64,000 nucleotides of DNA from Heloderma charlesbogerti (GCA_026122225.1 JANEZZ010002241.1:848022-912021), one strand, 5' to 3'; positions 9,149 to 21,384 are shown, counted from the first letter of the stretch. Notes: generated from the sequence alone by a model not told the origin. A program made the numbers and translations.

Positions 9149-9164
9149 ACACACACACACACAC
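9149..9164. repeat. Short (AC)n run
   Basis: Eight AC units just upstream of the gypsy gag start. They create a spurious N-terminal extension in that frame. Confidence 0.9.
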
Positions 9165-9440
9165 GTTGTTCAAGTTCTTAAGAGGGTCTAGCTGACTGCT
9201 TACCAGTTAGCTGTGGAAATGGATTCACAGCCCTTGCTGCCTGTATAACTCTCAGTATTCCCCCTTCATTGCCGTAATACATAACAGGTGCTGTGAGTAC
9301 CAAGTCACGGGGTCATACTGTGTGATTTCCTTTATACAGGTATTGCCAACACTGTATGGGATTGATTCATGAGGAAGGCAACACAGCAGACCCTTAGTTT
9401 TTCTGAATAACAATTGGGGCCCAGAGGCAGAAGCAGTAGC

Positions 9441-10086
9441 CAGGGGCACTGCTACGCCTGAGCGCATGGGGTCCTGGGCCCAAATCTATTTTCCAGGACC
9501 CCAGAACTATTTCCAAGAGCACTAAGTGTCCATTGGTGCCAGTGGAAGGGATTTTTAAAAAAATAATAAGCTTAATTGCCAGAAAGGGAGAGGTAATTTC
9601 AGGATGGATCACAGCTGAGGCGGAAAGGATTAATCCTTCCCTCCCCATCTGTTGCAATAACCTCAGATCAAAGCACCCCGCCCCCCAATGTGGCACTGAA
9701 TCTTGGGGGAAAACCTTCAATTGGTGCTATTGGAAGGTTTGTTCTAAGCTTAACTGCCATGCACTGGAAGATTTCTGCAGGGCGGGGGGTTGTAGTTTGG
9801 GAGGAAAGGGTTAACCACCCCTCCCTGTGCACTATGCCACCCACCCCACCCCCTGAAGTCACAACTTAGATGTAAAACTTTCAGTGATGCCAAAGGATGC
9901 TTTTATTTGGGGTGATATGGATGGGGGATTAATTGGCTGGCTTTGCCTTCTGTGAAATATAAATCATTCCTAGTAATTATTTCTAAATTTGCAAATATAG
10001 ATACAAATTAGCCGATGCAGATTTTTTGCAGATTTGTGTCCTATGGGCCTGGCCACAAATCTTTTGAGCGCCTAGCAACACCCCTG
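9441..10086. mobile_element. hAT-like non-autonomous element (CAGGGG termini)
   Basis: The left end CAGGGGCACTGCTACGCC pairs with the right end, which inverted reads CAGGGGTGTTGCTAGGCG. Flanking 8-mers are GCAGTAGC and GGGGTAGC (6/8 identical). The interior has two related blocks (about 9500-9670 and 9700-9850, sharing ttggtgc and ggttaa-like text) and no transposase. The short frames inside are not recognisable. Confidence 0.7.
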
Positions 10087-10286
10087 GGGGTAGCAAGAAT
10101 AAGAATGGTGTCTGTCTTCACCCAGCTTATTTTCTCTTCTTTAAAACTTAGCTGCCTATGGCTATTTTCAGTTCCATTCTGGGATAGCTTAGGCAACGAG
10201 AGAGATTAATGAAAATTTGGGAGTTGAAATTTCAGTCCTTACTCCAGAGAATACATGTATCTACCTTGAAATACTGTTACTGCTTG

Positions 10287-11430
<1,144 letters not shown>

Positions 11431-11553
11431 GGGCACCATCCTATGCATGTTTAGACAGAGAAAAGGCTTACAACTCCCAGCATTCCCGGCTGGCTGGGGA
11501 ATGCTGGGAGTTGTAAGCCTTTTCTCTGTCTAAACATGCATAGGATTGCGCCC
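11431..11553. mobile_element. Palindromic MITE, Harbinger-like, TTA target duplication
   Basis: Almost the whole element is a hairpin: GGGCACCATCCTATGCATG at the left matches the inverse of the right end (CATGCATAGGATTGCGCCC), and the arms continue through ctacaactcccagcattcc-type text to a central ggctggctgg. Flanking TTA at 11428-11430 and 11554-11556 fits the 3-bp duplication of PIF/Harbinger elements. Confidence 0.85.
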
Positions 11554-11910
11554 TTATAGTTTTCATTTATGATAAGATGTTGATCACTTTTCACTGCATT
11601 TGTGGATCCCTGGATTGTTGTGAATTTGAGCAGAAATGGCTTTTGATCAAACATTCATACCAGAAGTGTGCTATTTCTCTCTCTCCCTCTCTCTCTCCCG
11701 CCCCACCCACATTGTTTGCTTGTTTCCAAACTTGTCATTCTGACAGGGAGCAGAAACAATACCATGTGAGCTGGGTGATCAATCACATGCACCATAAAGG
11801 ATGAAGGCTTGGAATAAACCATTTTCAGCCATCTGTGGTTTTGCTTAAATACATATGAGACTCTGACAAATCCCTTGACTAGATCTCACATCAAGATCAA
11901 GACTAACGGC

Positions 11911-11975
11911 ACAATCCTATTCATGTTTAGACAGAAATAAGTCCTACAACTCCCAGCATTCCCCAGACAACACTC
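11911..11975. mobile_element. Half of the same MITE family
   Basis: GGCACAATCCTATTCATG through acaactcccagcattcccc matches the left half of 11431-11553; the right half is absent. Confidence 0.7.
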
Positions 11976-12247
11976 CCACTATTCCCTTATCCTGCCCCCT
12001 CCCCCCCCAAGCAGGGCTCTATTTAGCTCTATAGGTTGCCTTATCCATCTGGTGCATATCAGGCTTCTATAATTTTAGATTTCAACAGAAAAGGGGAAAG
12101 ATACTTGTTCCTGAAGGACTTATGTTTCGTGTTATCATCTCCTCATCTGAGTGCACTTTCTAAAGAGGCAAAACACAAAAGATCATGCTGTGGGTCCAAC
12201 AGAAGGAGTTCAGAATCATGGGGTCCAGATACGGGCTAAAGTTACAT

Positions 12248-12540
12248 TAGGGCCAGCCAAGAAATTTTGTTGCCTGAGGCAAAGAACAAGATGGTGTCCC
12301 CTCCCATCCCACATACAAAAGCCTTTTTGTATGTATCAACTGGCTTGGCAGTTGAATCTTTCTTCAAACATTGGCAATTGGACAGCATCCTCCACTACAT
12401 CTGAACACAGCAGGTTAGCTTAGGGAGTGCAGGTCAGGCCACATGGCACACAGCTCTCTTCCAACACCTTGCTGCTCCCTCCCAGCATCTGCCACCTGGG
12501 GTGACTGCCTCACTCTGCCAAATGGTAGGGCCAGTCCTGA
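12248..12540. mobile_element. hAT-like short element (GGGCCAGCCNTG family)
   Basis: It begins agGGCCAGCCAAG and ends GGGCCAGTCCTG, with the same internal blocks as 61912-62186 (ttgcctgaggcaa, gcagttgaatctt, ttggcaattgg, catctgccacctgggg). The left terminus is damaged. Confidence 0.7.
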
Positions 12541-13635
12541 ATTACACTGTTAAAAGACTCACTCCATCAATCAGTGCTCCCGTTCCTTTTCTGTTCATTT
12601 TAACAGAACTTACCGAGAGCTCCTGCCAATCCTCATTTAATTGGGTTGAGGCTGTATAGCAGCAGTCTGTGGTGCGATAAGGGGTTAACACACTTTAAAG
12701 GCCCTGCCTGCTGTTTTCACAGCTCTAAGGCTTCCTATTTCCCTGCTGATAGGAGATCTATTACTATGGCATGTCATTCCATCAATTTTATAATCATATG
12801 CACTTCATATGACCTACTTTCGGTATGCCTTTCTGAAGCATATCCTGATATGTTCTAGCTATACAGCAATATTTCATTGTCATTTAAAGGATACTGTAAT
12901 AGCCTTCCCTCTCAGAGATCATCACTGACAGCCAAACCTTGTAAAGGTGGGGGGTGGGAGGAATGCTACAGATATATATATATAAATTTGTACAGGGAAT
13001 GTTCTCTGTAATGATACAATGACTAAATTCAGAATATCCATCTTTCTTCAAAATATTACCACTTTTTTCCTTATTCAGTTTTGAAATAAAGATGTGGAAT
13101 TCTAGGTGTGTGGGTTTTTGTCTTGTTTCAATAACCAAAACTATAATATACATATACTGGATGACAAGAGTGCTGTTGATCCTGGAAAGTGTAATCACAG
13201 AGTAGCCACTGAATAACCAGCTGGAAAGGGTGTATGTATCTGAAAGCTACATAAATGTAAAACTTCAAAGAATGACACTATCAGAAGTCATTTTGCTGCT
13301 GTTGGGACTAAACAGGCAGATAAATTCTAGATATTTCTAATTATATTTTAAAAGGGGGTGATACTTTCTTCAGATGTTGCTCTCTACTTGTACAACGCAG
13401 CTGGCTTCATATCTATTTATTGCATGAAGCCCTTAGTTAACTTTAGGATACATTGTGAATAGCCAAGTGCACCTTCATTAAGGGTGGCTCTATTTTTGTT
13501 TATTGTGGGGGATGCTACACATTTTATTGGTCAGATAAATTGCTTACACAACTGTATAAACAAATATTTGCAGATCTGCCAACACGGTTGTTTGGTAATT
13601 CCTACCTCAACGTAATGTCACTCCTCCAGTCACTG
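12541..13635. other. No gene; unassigned
   Basis: AT-rich sequence with a short (TA)n near 12973-12982. No repeat family recognised. Confidence 0.5.
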
Positions 13636-13759
13636 GTCACTTATGGACTTACTGGGTGAGCTTGGGTGGTTAGGTTTCTGTGAGCCTCAGTGTTCCATCT
13701 GCAAAATGGAAGTAAGGATGATAGGCCTGACAAGATTGTTGGGAGGATGAAAAAGGAAT
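13636..13759 (+). mobile_element. MIR/CORE-SINE-like fragment
   Basis: The order gggtgagcttgggtgg, gtttctgtgagcctcagtgttcc, atctgcaaaatgg and gttgggaggat follows the MIR-type consensus of amniotes. It ends at the hAT-like element. Confidence 0.6.
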
Positions 13760-13767
13760 AATAGCAC

Positions 13768-14174
13768 TAGGGATATCGGAGAAATCCACAATGGAATCAA
13801 ATGAGTTCGGATTTCCATGAACCCGACCAACGGATTCTGCAATGGACCAGCTTTTCCCATTTCACACGGATCCTGTGGACTTGCGGACCAGTTTTTTTAC
13901 TTTCTGGAATTTTACACAAATTTAGTCATAGAAAAATATGTAAAATACAAAACACCAGCCAAAAATGTGCATTTCCCCCAAAGGCTAAAGTATGAAAATG
14001 TTTGGGGGGGGGATTTGTACATGGGGCGTCCGCATTTTCACAAATGCGAATTTGGACAGCTTTGGGAAATTGGAAAAAATCCAGTTCCATCAATGAGCAG
14101 ACAATGGAAGGAAAGGCACGTGACAATTTGCGAAACACAGATGGAACAGATTTAACAAAATCTGTACATCCCTA
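13768..14174. mobile_element. hAT-like non-autonomous element (TAGGGAT termini)
   Basis: It starts TAGGGATATC and ends GTACATCCCTA. Flanks AATAGCAC (13760-13767) and ATCAGCAC (14175-14182) match at 6/8. The two frames across it are not similar to any transposase I recognise. Confidence 0.78.
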
Positions 14175-14254
14175 ATCAGCACTCACCCTGAAACATAGAG
14201 ACAATACATGACTATACATCATGAATACATCTATTTGAAATGTAGGTTTTGACA

Positions 14255-14352
14255 TATTTACAATGCAATCCTGTGCGTGTCTACTCCGAAGCAAATCCCA
14301 TTAAGTTCAATGGGGCTTATTCCCAGGTATGTGTATATAGAATTGCACCCTT
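14255..14352. mobile_element. Short MITE-like repeat (GCAATCCT...AATTGCACC)
   Basis: caatgcaatcctgtgcgtgtctac at the left and atagaattgcaccctta at the right form inverted ends around a ttaagttcaatggggctta core. Related copies are at 27835-27925, 49890-49960 and 61078-61160. Confidence 0.6.
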
Positions 14353-14439
14353 AATTTATGTAATTTATGTCAAATATTTACAGGCTTCCTTCTGTCAGAA
14401 GAAAGAAAAAGATCCAGAATTAGATTATAAAAAAGGATA

Positions 14440-14930
14440 AAACATCAATCAAGGCATGATTAAGGCATGATCAGTCAAGGCATGCATGATGGGACTAAGG
14501 CTAAAAGAGAATAAATCAGCAGACAAAATGGAATAAAAACAAGTCTAGCTATCCTTCCACTTGGGGGGAGGGGAATGGGTCGAGCTAAAAACAGAATACA
14601 GCAGAAGAAGTCAGATGAGTTTCTCTAGGGAAGGAGTTCCAAAGACTGGGTATCACTAGTGAGAAGACCCTGTCCCTTGTACATATTCATCTCATCCCTG
14701 ATAGTGAAGGGTCATGGAGCAGGGCCTCTGGTAATAATTTAAGTAGTCAGGTAATATAACAAATCCAACCTATCCCCATGCCTTTCTGGAAGTGTCTCTG
14801 AACAAAGAATATGCCCAGTTATTATGGCCAAGCTGTGATAGATGTATCTCTATATATTCCAGCCTTATGCTAAGTAGGTATCGTAGAAATTTATTTATTA
14901 TGCATTTATTTATTAAATTTATTAATCGCC
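14440..14930 (-). mobile_element. L2-like LINE 3' region, antisense, decayed
   Basis: The block gggaaggagttccaaagactgggtatcactagtgagaagaccctgtccc matches text in the other antisense L2-like pieces at 37500-37575, 41980-42040 and 55990-56020. Homology is seen only in non-coding sequence, so the class call is inference. Confidence 0.5.
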
Positions 14931-15589
14931 CATCTGGCTGGTCACCCGATGTACAGTATTAATTATCAGGTCCTCCCAGGCTATTGACTGGGCAGTTTGA
15001 ATTTCCCTCTCTGGGAGATGCCCAGCCCCATAGGAACACCTTAGGTTGTGAAGTGTTTTCTTTGTCTCCAGCTGGCTGGCAAAGACTGAAGACAAGACCA
15101 AGCCAGGCTCAGAACTTAGGTGACCCTCGATCCCTCCCTCCACCTGAAAGCTGCTTTGGTGTGTTATTCTTAAGGTCCTAATAAATTTTAGTTAGCTAAT
15201 TTTTACGTTCATTTTATTTTTAAAAGCAGCTCTTTCTGGACATCGCTCTGCTTGGTTCTTTAATAAATATACTGAACTGGAAACATGGGTTGATTTGGTT
15301 CTTTGCCTAGTCTGAAATGGGCCTCACCCATGCACTGGACAGCTTCGCGCATATACACTGAACACTGAAAGCATTTAAAGAAGTCTCTAGAAAAGGAGCC
15401 TATCCTTCCCCATATATAAATGGCATGAGCTTGGATTTTCCAGGTTTTCAGGTTATGAGTTACTAAACATTAAATAAGAATTATTATTAATACCTGGGTA
15501 GTGGCAGCCAACATCTGAGAAATATAGACAAAGGGTGTCTTGCAGCCTGTCCTACCTCACAGGGTTGGAGGTGCAGATATACTGGTTTG

Positions 15590-15805
15590 TCACAAGTAGG
15601 TTGATATGGGAATATCCTCATATGGCAGATATCCTCAAGGACCACATATAGGGCTTTAAAGGGCGATATCAGCAGTTTGAATTGTTCAGTGCATTTTGTG
15701 GATTTTGTTTTACTGTATGTATATTTTATTGTTGAAAGCCACTTTGGATGTGGGGGGGGAGGGGGAAGTGGGATATACATTTTGTTAAAATAAAATAAAT
15801 AATAA
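15590..15805. mobile_element. L2-like LINE 3' UTR and tail, mixed orientation
   Basis: The block cacatatagggctttaaagggcgatatcagc resembles L2 3' UTR text. It is followed by a tail of the form gccactttggatg... gtgggatatacattttgttaaaataaaataaa, typical of LINE/SINE tails in squamates. The two parts may be separate insertions. Confidence 0.45.
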
Positions 15806-16478
15806 ACAAAAACAAATATATCATGCAATTGTTACAGCAAGTATAGAAGTGACTTGTAAATGGAAAAGTTAACAAGGACCACAGATAATAGACTGGTTGA
15901 AAAAAGTAAATTATCCTGCTTTTTAGTTAGATTTTGGGAAGGTAGAGAAAGCATGTTTAAAACAAGGAATTCTATGTGAAATTAAAATTTATTTGTGAAT
16001 TTTGGGAATGAGTATTTTCAGAAAAATTTACCAATTGAGATTTTAAATTTTATTACTTTTAGTTTGTTGAGTATATGATGTTTATAATTAGTGACCCATG
16101 TTAATAATGTAATTTTTGTTTCTGTTTTGGTTAAACCCTTTAGAATGAAATGTACATATAATGAAATATGTTCAGGAATTAATAATTAAAGAAATAAATA
16201 GCCCTGGAAGCCGTCTTGTTGTTGTTCAGTCGTGTCCGACTCTTCGTGACCCCATGGACCATAGCACGCCAGGCCTTCCTGTCCTGAGCACTCTCCCGGA
16301 GTGTGCTCAGGTTCATATTCATTGCATCGGTGATGCTATCTAGCCATCTCATCCTCTGCCGTCCCCTTCTCCTTTTGCCTTCAGTCTTTCCCAGCATCAG
16401 GGTCTTTTCCAGAGAGTTTTCTCTTCGCATTAGGTGGCCAAAATATTTGAGCTTCAGCTTCAGTATCTGTCCTTCCAA

Positions 16479-19385
16479 TCAGCACTCAGAGTTGATTTCC
16501 TTTAGGATTGACTGATTTGACCTCCTTGCAGTCCAGGGGACTCGTAAGAGTCTTCTCCAGCACCACAGTTTGAAAGCATCAATTCTTCGGCGCTCAGCCT
16601 TCTTTATAGTCCAGCTCTCACAGCCATACATTACTACTGGGAAAACCATAGCTTTGATTAGACGGACCTTTGTTGGCAAGGTGATGTCTCTGCTTCTTAC
16701 TATGCTGTCTAGGTTTGCCATAGCTTTCCTCCCAAGGAGCAAGCGTCTTTTAATTTCATGGCTACAGTCACCGTCTGTGGTGATCTTGGAGCCCAAGAAA
16801 GTAAAATCTGTCACTGCTTCCATTTCTTCCCCTTCTATATGCCAGGAAGTGATGGGGCCAGATGCCATGATCTTAGTTTTGTTAATGTTGAGTTTCAAAC
16901 CAGCTTTTGCACTCTCCACTTTCACCCTCAACAAGAGGCTCTTGAGATCCTCTTCACTTTCTGCCATTAGGGTGGTATCGTCTGCATATCTGAGGTTGTT
17001 GATAATTCTCCCAGCAATCTTAATTCCGACCTGTGATTCATCCAACCCGGCATTTCTCATGATGTACTCTGCATATAAGTTAAATAAGCAGGGTGACAAT
17101 ATGCAGCCTTGTCGTACTCCTTTCCCAATTTTGAACCACGCGGTTGTTCCATGTCCGGTTCTTACTGTTGCTTCTTGACCCTCGTACAGGTTTCTCAGGA
17201 GACAGGTAAGGTGGTCTGGTACTCCCATCACTTTAAGAATTTGCCACAGTTTGTTGTGATCCACACAATCAAAGGCTTTAGCGTAGTCAATGAAGCAGAA
17301 ATAGACATTTTTCTGGAATTCTCTTGCTTTCTCCATGATGCAGCGAATGTTGGCGATTTGATCTCTAGTTCCTCTGCCTCTTCTAAACCCAGCTTGTACT
17401 TCCGGTAGTTCTCGGTTCGCATACTGCTGAAGCCTAGCTTGTAGGATTTTGAGCATCACCTTGCTGGCATGTGAAATGAGCGCAATTGTGCGGTAGTTTG
17501 AACAGTCTTTGGCGTTGCCCTTCTTTGGAATTGGAATGTAAACTGACCTTTTCCAGTCTTGCGGCCATTGCTGAGTGTTCCAAATTTGTTGGCATATTGA
17601 ATGCAGCACTTTAACAGCATCATCTTTTAGGATTTTAAATAGCTCAGCTGGAATACTGTCATCTCCGCTAGCTTTGTTGTTACTAATGCTTCCTAAGGCC
17701 CACTTGACTTCACTCTCGAGGATGTCCGGCTCAAGTTCAATGACCGCACTATCATGGCTATCAAGGACATTACTATCATGGCTATCAAGGACATTAAGAT
17801 CTTTCCTGTATAGTTCTTCTGTGTATTCTTTCCACCTCTTCTTAATCTCATCTGCTTCTGTGAGGTCCCTGCCTTCTTTGTCCTTTATCATGCCCATCTT
17901 TGCACAAAACGTTCCCTTGAGATCTCCAATTTTCTTGAAGAGATCTCTAGTCTTTCCCATTCTGTTGTTTTCTTCGATTTCCTTGCATTGTTCATTTAAG
18001 AAGGCCTTCTTGTCTCTCCTTGCTATTCTCTGGAACTCTGCATTCAGTTGGATATATCTTCCCCTTTCTCCCTTGCTTTTCGCTTCCCTTCTTTCCTCAG
18101 CTACTTGTAAAGCCTCATCAGACAGCCACTTGGCTTTCTTGCATTTCTTTTTCTTTGGGATGGATTTCGTTGCTGCCTCCTGAACAATGTTACGGACCTC
18201 CGTCCATAGTTCCTCAGGCACTCTGTCTATCAGGTCTAATCCCTGAAATCTATTCCTCACCTCCACTGCATATTCATAAGGGATATGATTTAGGTCATAC
18301 CTGAATGGTTTAGTGGTTTTCCCTACGTTCTTCAATTTAAGCCGAAATTTTACAAGAAGCAGCTCATGATCTGAGCCACAGTCAGCTCCAGGTCTTGTTT
18401 TGACTGACTGTATGGAGCTTCTCCATCTTTGGCTGCAAAGGACATAATCAATCTGATTTCGATATTGACCATCTGGTGATGTCCATGTGTAGAGTCGTCT
18501 CTTGTGCTGTTGGAAAAGAGTGTTTGCTATGATCAGCGTGTTCTCTTGGCAAAACTCTATTAGCTTTTGTCCTGCTTCATTTTGTACACCAAGGCCATGC
18601 CTGCCTGTTATCCCGGTGATTTCTTGACTTCCTACTTTAGCATTCCAGTCCCCTATGATGAAGAGGACATCTTTTTTTGGTGTTAGTTCTAGAAGATGTT
18701 GGAGGTCTTCATAGAACCAATCAACCTCAGCTTCTTCGGCCTCAGTGGTTGGGGCATAGACTTGAATTACTGTGATGTTGAATGGTTTGCCTTGGATTCG
18801 TACTGAGATCATTCTATCATTTTTGAGATTGTACCCCAGTACTGCTTTTCCCACCCTTTTGTTGACTATGAGTGCTACTCCATTTCTTCTAAGGGATTCT
18901 TGCCCACAATAGTAGATATGATGGTCACCTGAATTAAATTCGCCCATGCCTGTCCATTTTAGTTCGCTGATTCCCAAGATGTCGATGTTCAATCTTGCCA
19001 TCTCATGTTTGACCACCTCCAGCTTACCTTGATTCATTGATCTTACATTCCAGGTTGCTAAACAATATTGTTCTTTACAGCATCGGATTTTCTTTTCACC
19101 ACCAGACACATCCACAGCTGAGTGTCCTTTCGGCTTTGGCCCAGCCGCTTCACTCTTTCTGGCGCTACTTGGAAATTCCCTCTGCTCTTCCCCAGGAGTA
19201 TATTGGACATCTTCCGACCTGAGGGGCTCATCTTCCAGCGTCATCTCTTTTAGCCTTGTGATACGTTCCATGGGGTTTTCTTGGCAAGAATACTGGAGTG
19301 GGTTGCCATTTCCTTCTCCAGTGGACCACATTTTGTCAGAACTCTCTGCCATGACCTGTCCGTCTTGGGTGGCCCTGCATGGCAT
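16479..19385 (-). CDS. BovB endonuclease-reverse transcriptase, 968 codons, truncated by one stop
   Basis: An APE-type endonuclease follows an N-terminal stretch of about 105 residues that may be untranslated leader. Motifs are TWNVRS at 111-116, Glu141 in ISELKW, GDWNAKVG at 245-252, QIDYVL at 311-316 and GSDHELL at 337-343. The reverse transcriptase follows: FIDYAKAFD at 698-706, VRQGCILSP at 757-765 and the catalytic YADD at 800-803, all intact. The frame stops at codon 969 (TGA, 16479-16481) where sibling copies have serine TCA, a single change at 16480; the same frame continues to about 16215 through SLEGQ-equivalent text to KSRTRLNN. An 8-residue block (NVLDSHDS) is duplicated at 531-546 and occurs once in the copy at 56036-59062. 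The natural start is uncertain. Confidence 0.93.
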   Translation of the reverse strand: MPCRATQDGQVMAESSDKMWSTGEGNGNPLQYSCQENPMERITRLKEMTLEDEPLRSEDVQYTPGEEQREFPSSARKSEAAGPKPKGHSAVDVSGGEKKIRCCKEQYCLATWNVRSMNQGKLEVVKHEMARLNIDILGISELKWTGMGEFNSGDHHIYYCGQESLRRNGVALIVNKRVGKAVLGYNLKNDRMISVRIQGKPFNITVIQVYAPTTEAEEAEVDWFYEDLQHLLELTPKKDVLFIIGDWNAKVGSQEITGITGRHGLGVQNEAGQKLIEFCQENTLIIANTLFQQHKRRLYTWTSPDGQYRNQIDYVLCSQRWRSSIQSVKTRPGADCGSDHELLLVKFRLKLKNVGKTTKPFRYDLNHIPYEYAVEVRNRFQGLDLIDRVPEELWTEVRNIVQEAATKSIPKKKKCKKAKWLSDEALQVAEERREAKSKGERGRYIQLNAEFQRIARRDKKAFLNEQCKEIEENNRMGKTRDLFKKIGDLKGTFCAKMGMIKDKEGRDLTEADEIKKRWKEYTEELYRKDLNVLDSHDSNVLDSHDSAVIELEPDILESEVKWALGSISNNKASGDDSIPAELFKILKDDAVKVLHSICQQIWNTQQWPQDWKRSVYIPIPKKGNAKDCSNYRTIALISHASKVMLKILQARLQQYANRELPEVQAGFRRGRGTRDQIANIRCIMEKAREFQKNVYFCFIDYAKAFDCVDHNKLWQILKVMGVPDHLTCLLRNLYEGQEATVRTGHGTTAWFKIGKGVRQGCILSPCLFNLYAEYIMRNAGLDESQVGIKIAGRIINNLRYADDTTLMAESEEDLKSLLLRVKVESAKAGLKLNINKTKIMASGPITSWHIEGEEMEAVTDFTFLGSKITTDGDCSHEIKRRLLLGRKAMANLDSIVRSRDITLPTKVRLIKAMVFPVVMYGCESWTIKKAERRRIDAFKLWCWRRLLRVPWTARRSNQSILKEINSEC
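17750..17799. repeat. 24-bp in-frame tandem duplication inside BovB ORF
   Basis: ctatcatggctatcaagg plus gacatta occurs twice in succession; the other BovB copies have one unit. It encodes the duplicated NVLDSHDS. Confidence 0.9.
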
Positions 19386-19461
19386 AGCTTATGGCTTCAC
19401 TGAGTTACGCAAGCCCCTTCGCCACAACAAGGCAGTGATCCATGAAGGGGGGAAGCCATCT

Positions 19462-19734
19462 GGGAGCTAGCAAAGTCATTACAATACTAAAACTGCTCCA
19501 TTATCCTTCATAGGGGGTGGGGGAAGTAGTAGGGGCTAATTCTGAGGGTGGAGGAGGCCCATCATTTTCTAGTCCTCTAGTCTCTGCAGAGTTACATCCC
19601 TTCCCTCCCCCAATATACAAGTGACTGGAGAAAAGGTCAGATCTCAATCTGAGCTGGAAGAAGAATTGGGAGGCTTTTAAAGCTCGCTGCTTCTTTGAGG
19701 CAGGCTTTTCTAAACCTGGCTTAGGAAACATTTG
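19462..19734. other. Unassigned
   Basis: Between the BovB 5' end and the L2 fragment. No family recognised. Confidence 0.4.
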
Positions 19735-20060
19735 CTGTCATCTCTAGTTTCATGTAGATGTTTAAACAAAGTGCAAGACAAGATGGAACCTTGAGGCATT
19801 CCATAAGTCAACAGCCATGGGACAGATCAGACGTTTTCCAGCACTACCATCTTAGATCTACCTGCTTTGAATGATCAGATCCACCACAATATAGGGTCCC
19901 CCATCACAGTGGGCTGATCCAGTAGGATACTGTGGTCAATAGCAGTGAAACCTTCTGAGAAATCTAGGAAAATCAATAAAGTCACACTCTTTTGGACCAG
20001 AAATTGGACCAGAAGGTATCTTAGCCCCAAAACTGGACACATAATCAGACTGATATGGAT
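19735..20060 (-). pseudogene. L2-like LINE reverse transcriptase fragment, antisense
   Basis: The minus strand reads LDFSEGFTAIDHSILL, the L2-clade form of RT motif A (normally LDLSAAFDTVDHSILL; the second aspartate is gone). It is followed by LTYGMPQGSILS, motif B (usual GVPQGSILSPLLF). Stops interrupt the stretch between. The CR1 fragment at 20064 cuts off its 5' side on this strand. Confidence 0.75.
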
Positions 20061-20063
20061 CTA

Positions 20064-20263
20064 CATAGAATCATAGAATAGTAGGGTTGGAAGGGGCCTA
20101 CAAGGCCATCGAGTCCAACCCCCTGCTCAATGCAGGAATCCAAGTCAGAGCATCCCTGACAAATGGCTGTCCAGCCTCGTCTTGAAAGCCTCCAGTGTGG
20201 GAGAGCCCACCACCTCCCCAGGTAATTGGTTCCATTGTCGTATTGCTCTGACAGTCAGGAAGA
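20064..20263 (-). mobile_element. CR1 LINE 3' end, antisense
   Basis: Starts catagaatcatagaatagtag and runs to acagtcaggaag, closely matching 8168-8370 and, inverted, the end of the CR1 at 27277. Confidence 0.93.
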
Positions 20264-21384
20264 CAAGTTTAGATAATACTGGTTAGTGTCATCTAAAATA
20301 CTTGGAGCTGGGCCACACATACATATTTTAGCACCTTGCCTTGTATATTGCCTTGTATATTACCCAAATCAGTTAGATTGAAGGATGTTTTCCCCCTCAG
20401 GAGCAGTCTTACCAATTGTCTCTTTCAAGTTGGCAGGGACTACTACCTCTCCTATTGAAGCATTCACTGCCTCCCCCACACAACAGGGCCCTTTGATTAA
20501 CCAGAGAGAGCAAGGGTCAAGTATGAAGATGATAGGCCTCACTTCTCCAAGGACATGTCCATTGCCTCAGGATGAAAATTATCTAAGAAAATGTGACAAA
20601 AAGAGAACTTAGAAACAAGAACACTAACTGCAGCCAAAGTGGCATCCAAGTCAAAGCAGAAATGAACAATTTCATCCACAAAATGCCTCATTAAGAAGTC
20701 ACAGCTGACTCTTGAGGACTCCTCCAGTTCCCCAGGGGGCAGAATGCAAACCACTTCCTGCAGTAGAAACAACTCTGCTGGACAGCACTGCATGGACATG
20801 ATAGTGGCAGAAAAGTATGCTTTCTTTGCTTATTTGCTGCCATCACTGCCACAGAGTAGATCTTAAAATATGCTGTAGGCTGTAGACTTCACTGAGTCTT
20901 TGCTCTTTCTCTGTTATCCCCGCTGCTTCATTGCTCTAATCTCTCAATGGGAAAGGATGTCAGTTTAGGAGCAATCATATCATCCCCAGCCATGACAAAT
21001 GTCAAAAGGAAACTGCCTGAAGGACTTAGGACACCATTTGGATCCATCAGCCTTCAAGGACTTATATGGCCTAAGCCAAGCATATTTTGCGAATGCTTCT
21101 CTGTACATGAATGCCCATTTACTCTTTAAGCTAAACAGGAAGACACTTCATGGCAATATATCTGTGCAGCAGGGTTTTATAAAAGGCCCAAAACATACAT
21201 GAGACTTTATTGGATGTTATTATGGCCTTATGTGGTTTCTAAGGAGTGAATGATGAATGTTGGAAAGCCAAGGAAAATGACTTTTAGATCAAATTATGAT
21301 TCTGATCAATTTTAGTCAATTTACAGACATACAGAGTTCTAAAGAATGATTTAGAATCACTAGTGAAAACCACACAGCTTTCCA
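20264..21384. other. Unassigned, possibly further L2 coding remnants
   Basis: The minus-strand frame 20539-20799 (86 codons) has a block around ESSRVSCDFLMRHFVDEIVHF that could be the endonuclease-RT linker of an L2-type element, as it lies upstream of the RT motifs in the right orientation. This is inference from position; I do not recognise the sequence with certainty. Confidence 0.35.

Larger units (their letters stand above)
16217..19450 (-). mobile_element. BovB LINE, near full length, antisense
   Basis: A 3.2-kb RTE-clade element. The 3' end (plus strand ttgttgttgttcagtcg) is at the left; the 5' end, with the gaaggcaatgg-like block shared with ruminant BovB, is at the right. Flanks GGAAGCCGTCT (16206-16216) and GGAAGCCATCT (19451-19461) match at 10/11, a convincing target-site duplication. 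It carries one long frame with a single nonsense change, so it looks young. RTE elements copy themselves by target-primed reverse transcription. BovB is well known for its patchy distribution between squamates and ruminants, attributed to horizontal transfer. Confidence 0.97.

Noticed and set aside
14885..14925. Possible tandem array of TTTA
   Set aside because: Only a few imperfect units, likely the remains of a LINE or SINE tail.
16570..17178. 202-codon plus-strand frame, also seen at 17575-18183, 56487-57011 and 57408-57992
   Set aside because: Antisense of the BovB coding sequence in every copy. Its repetition reflects the element, not a gene.
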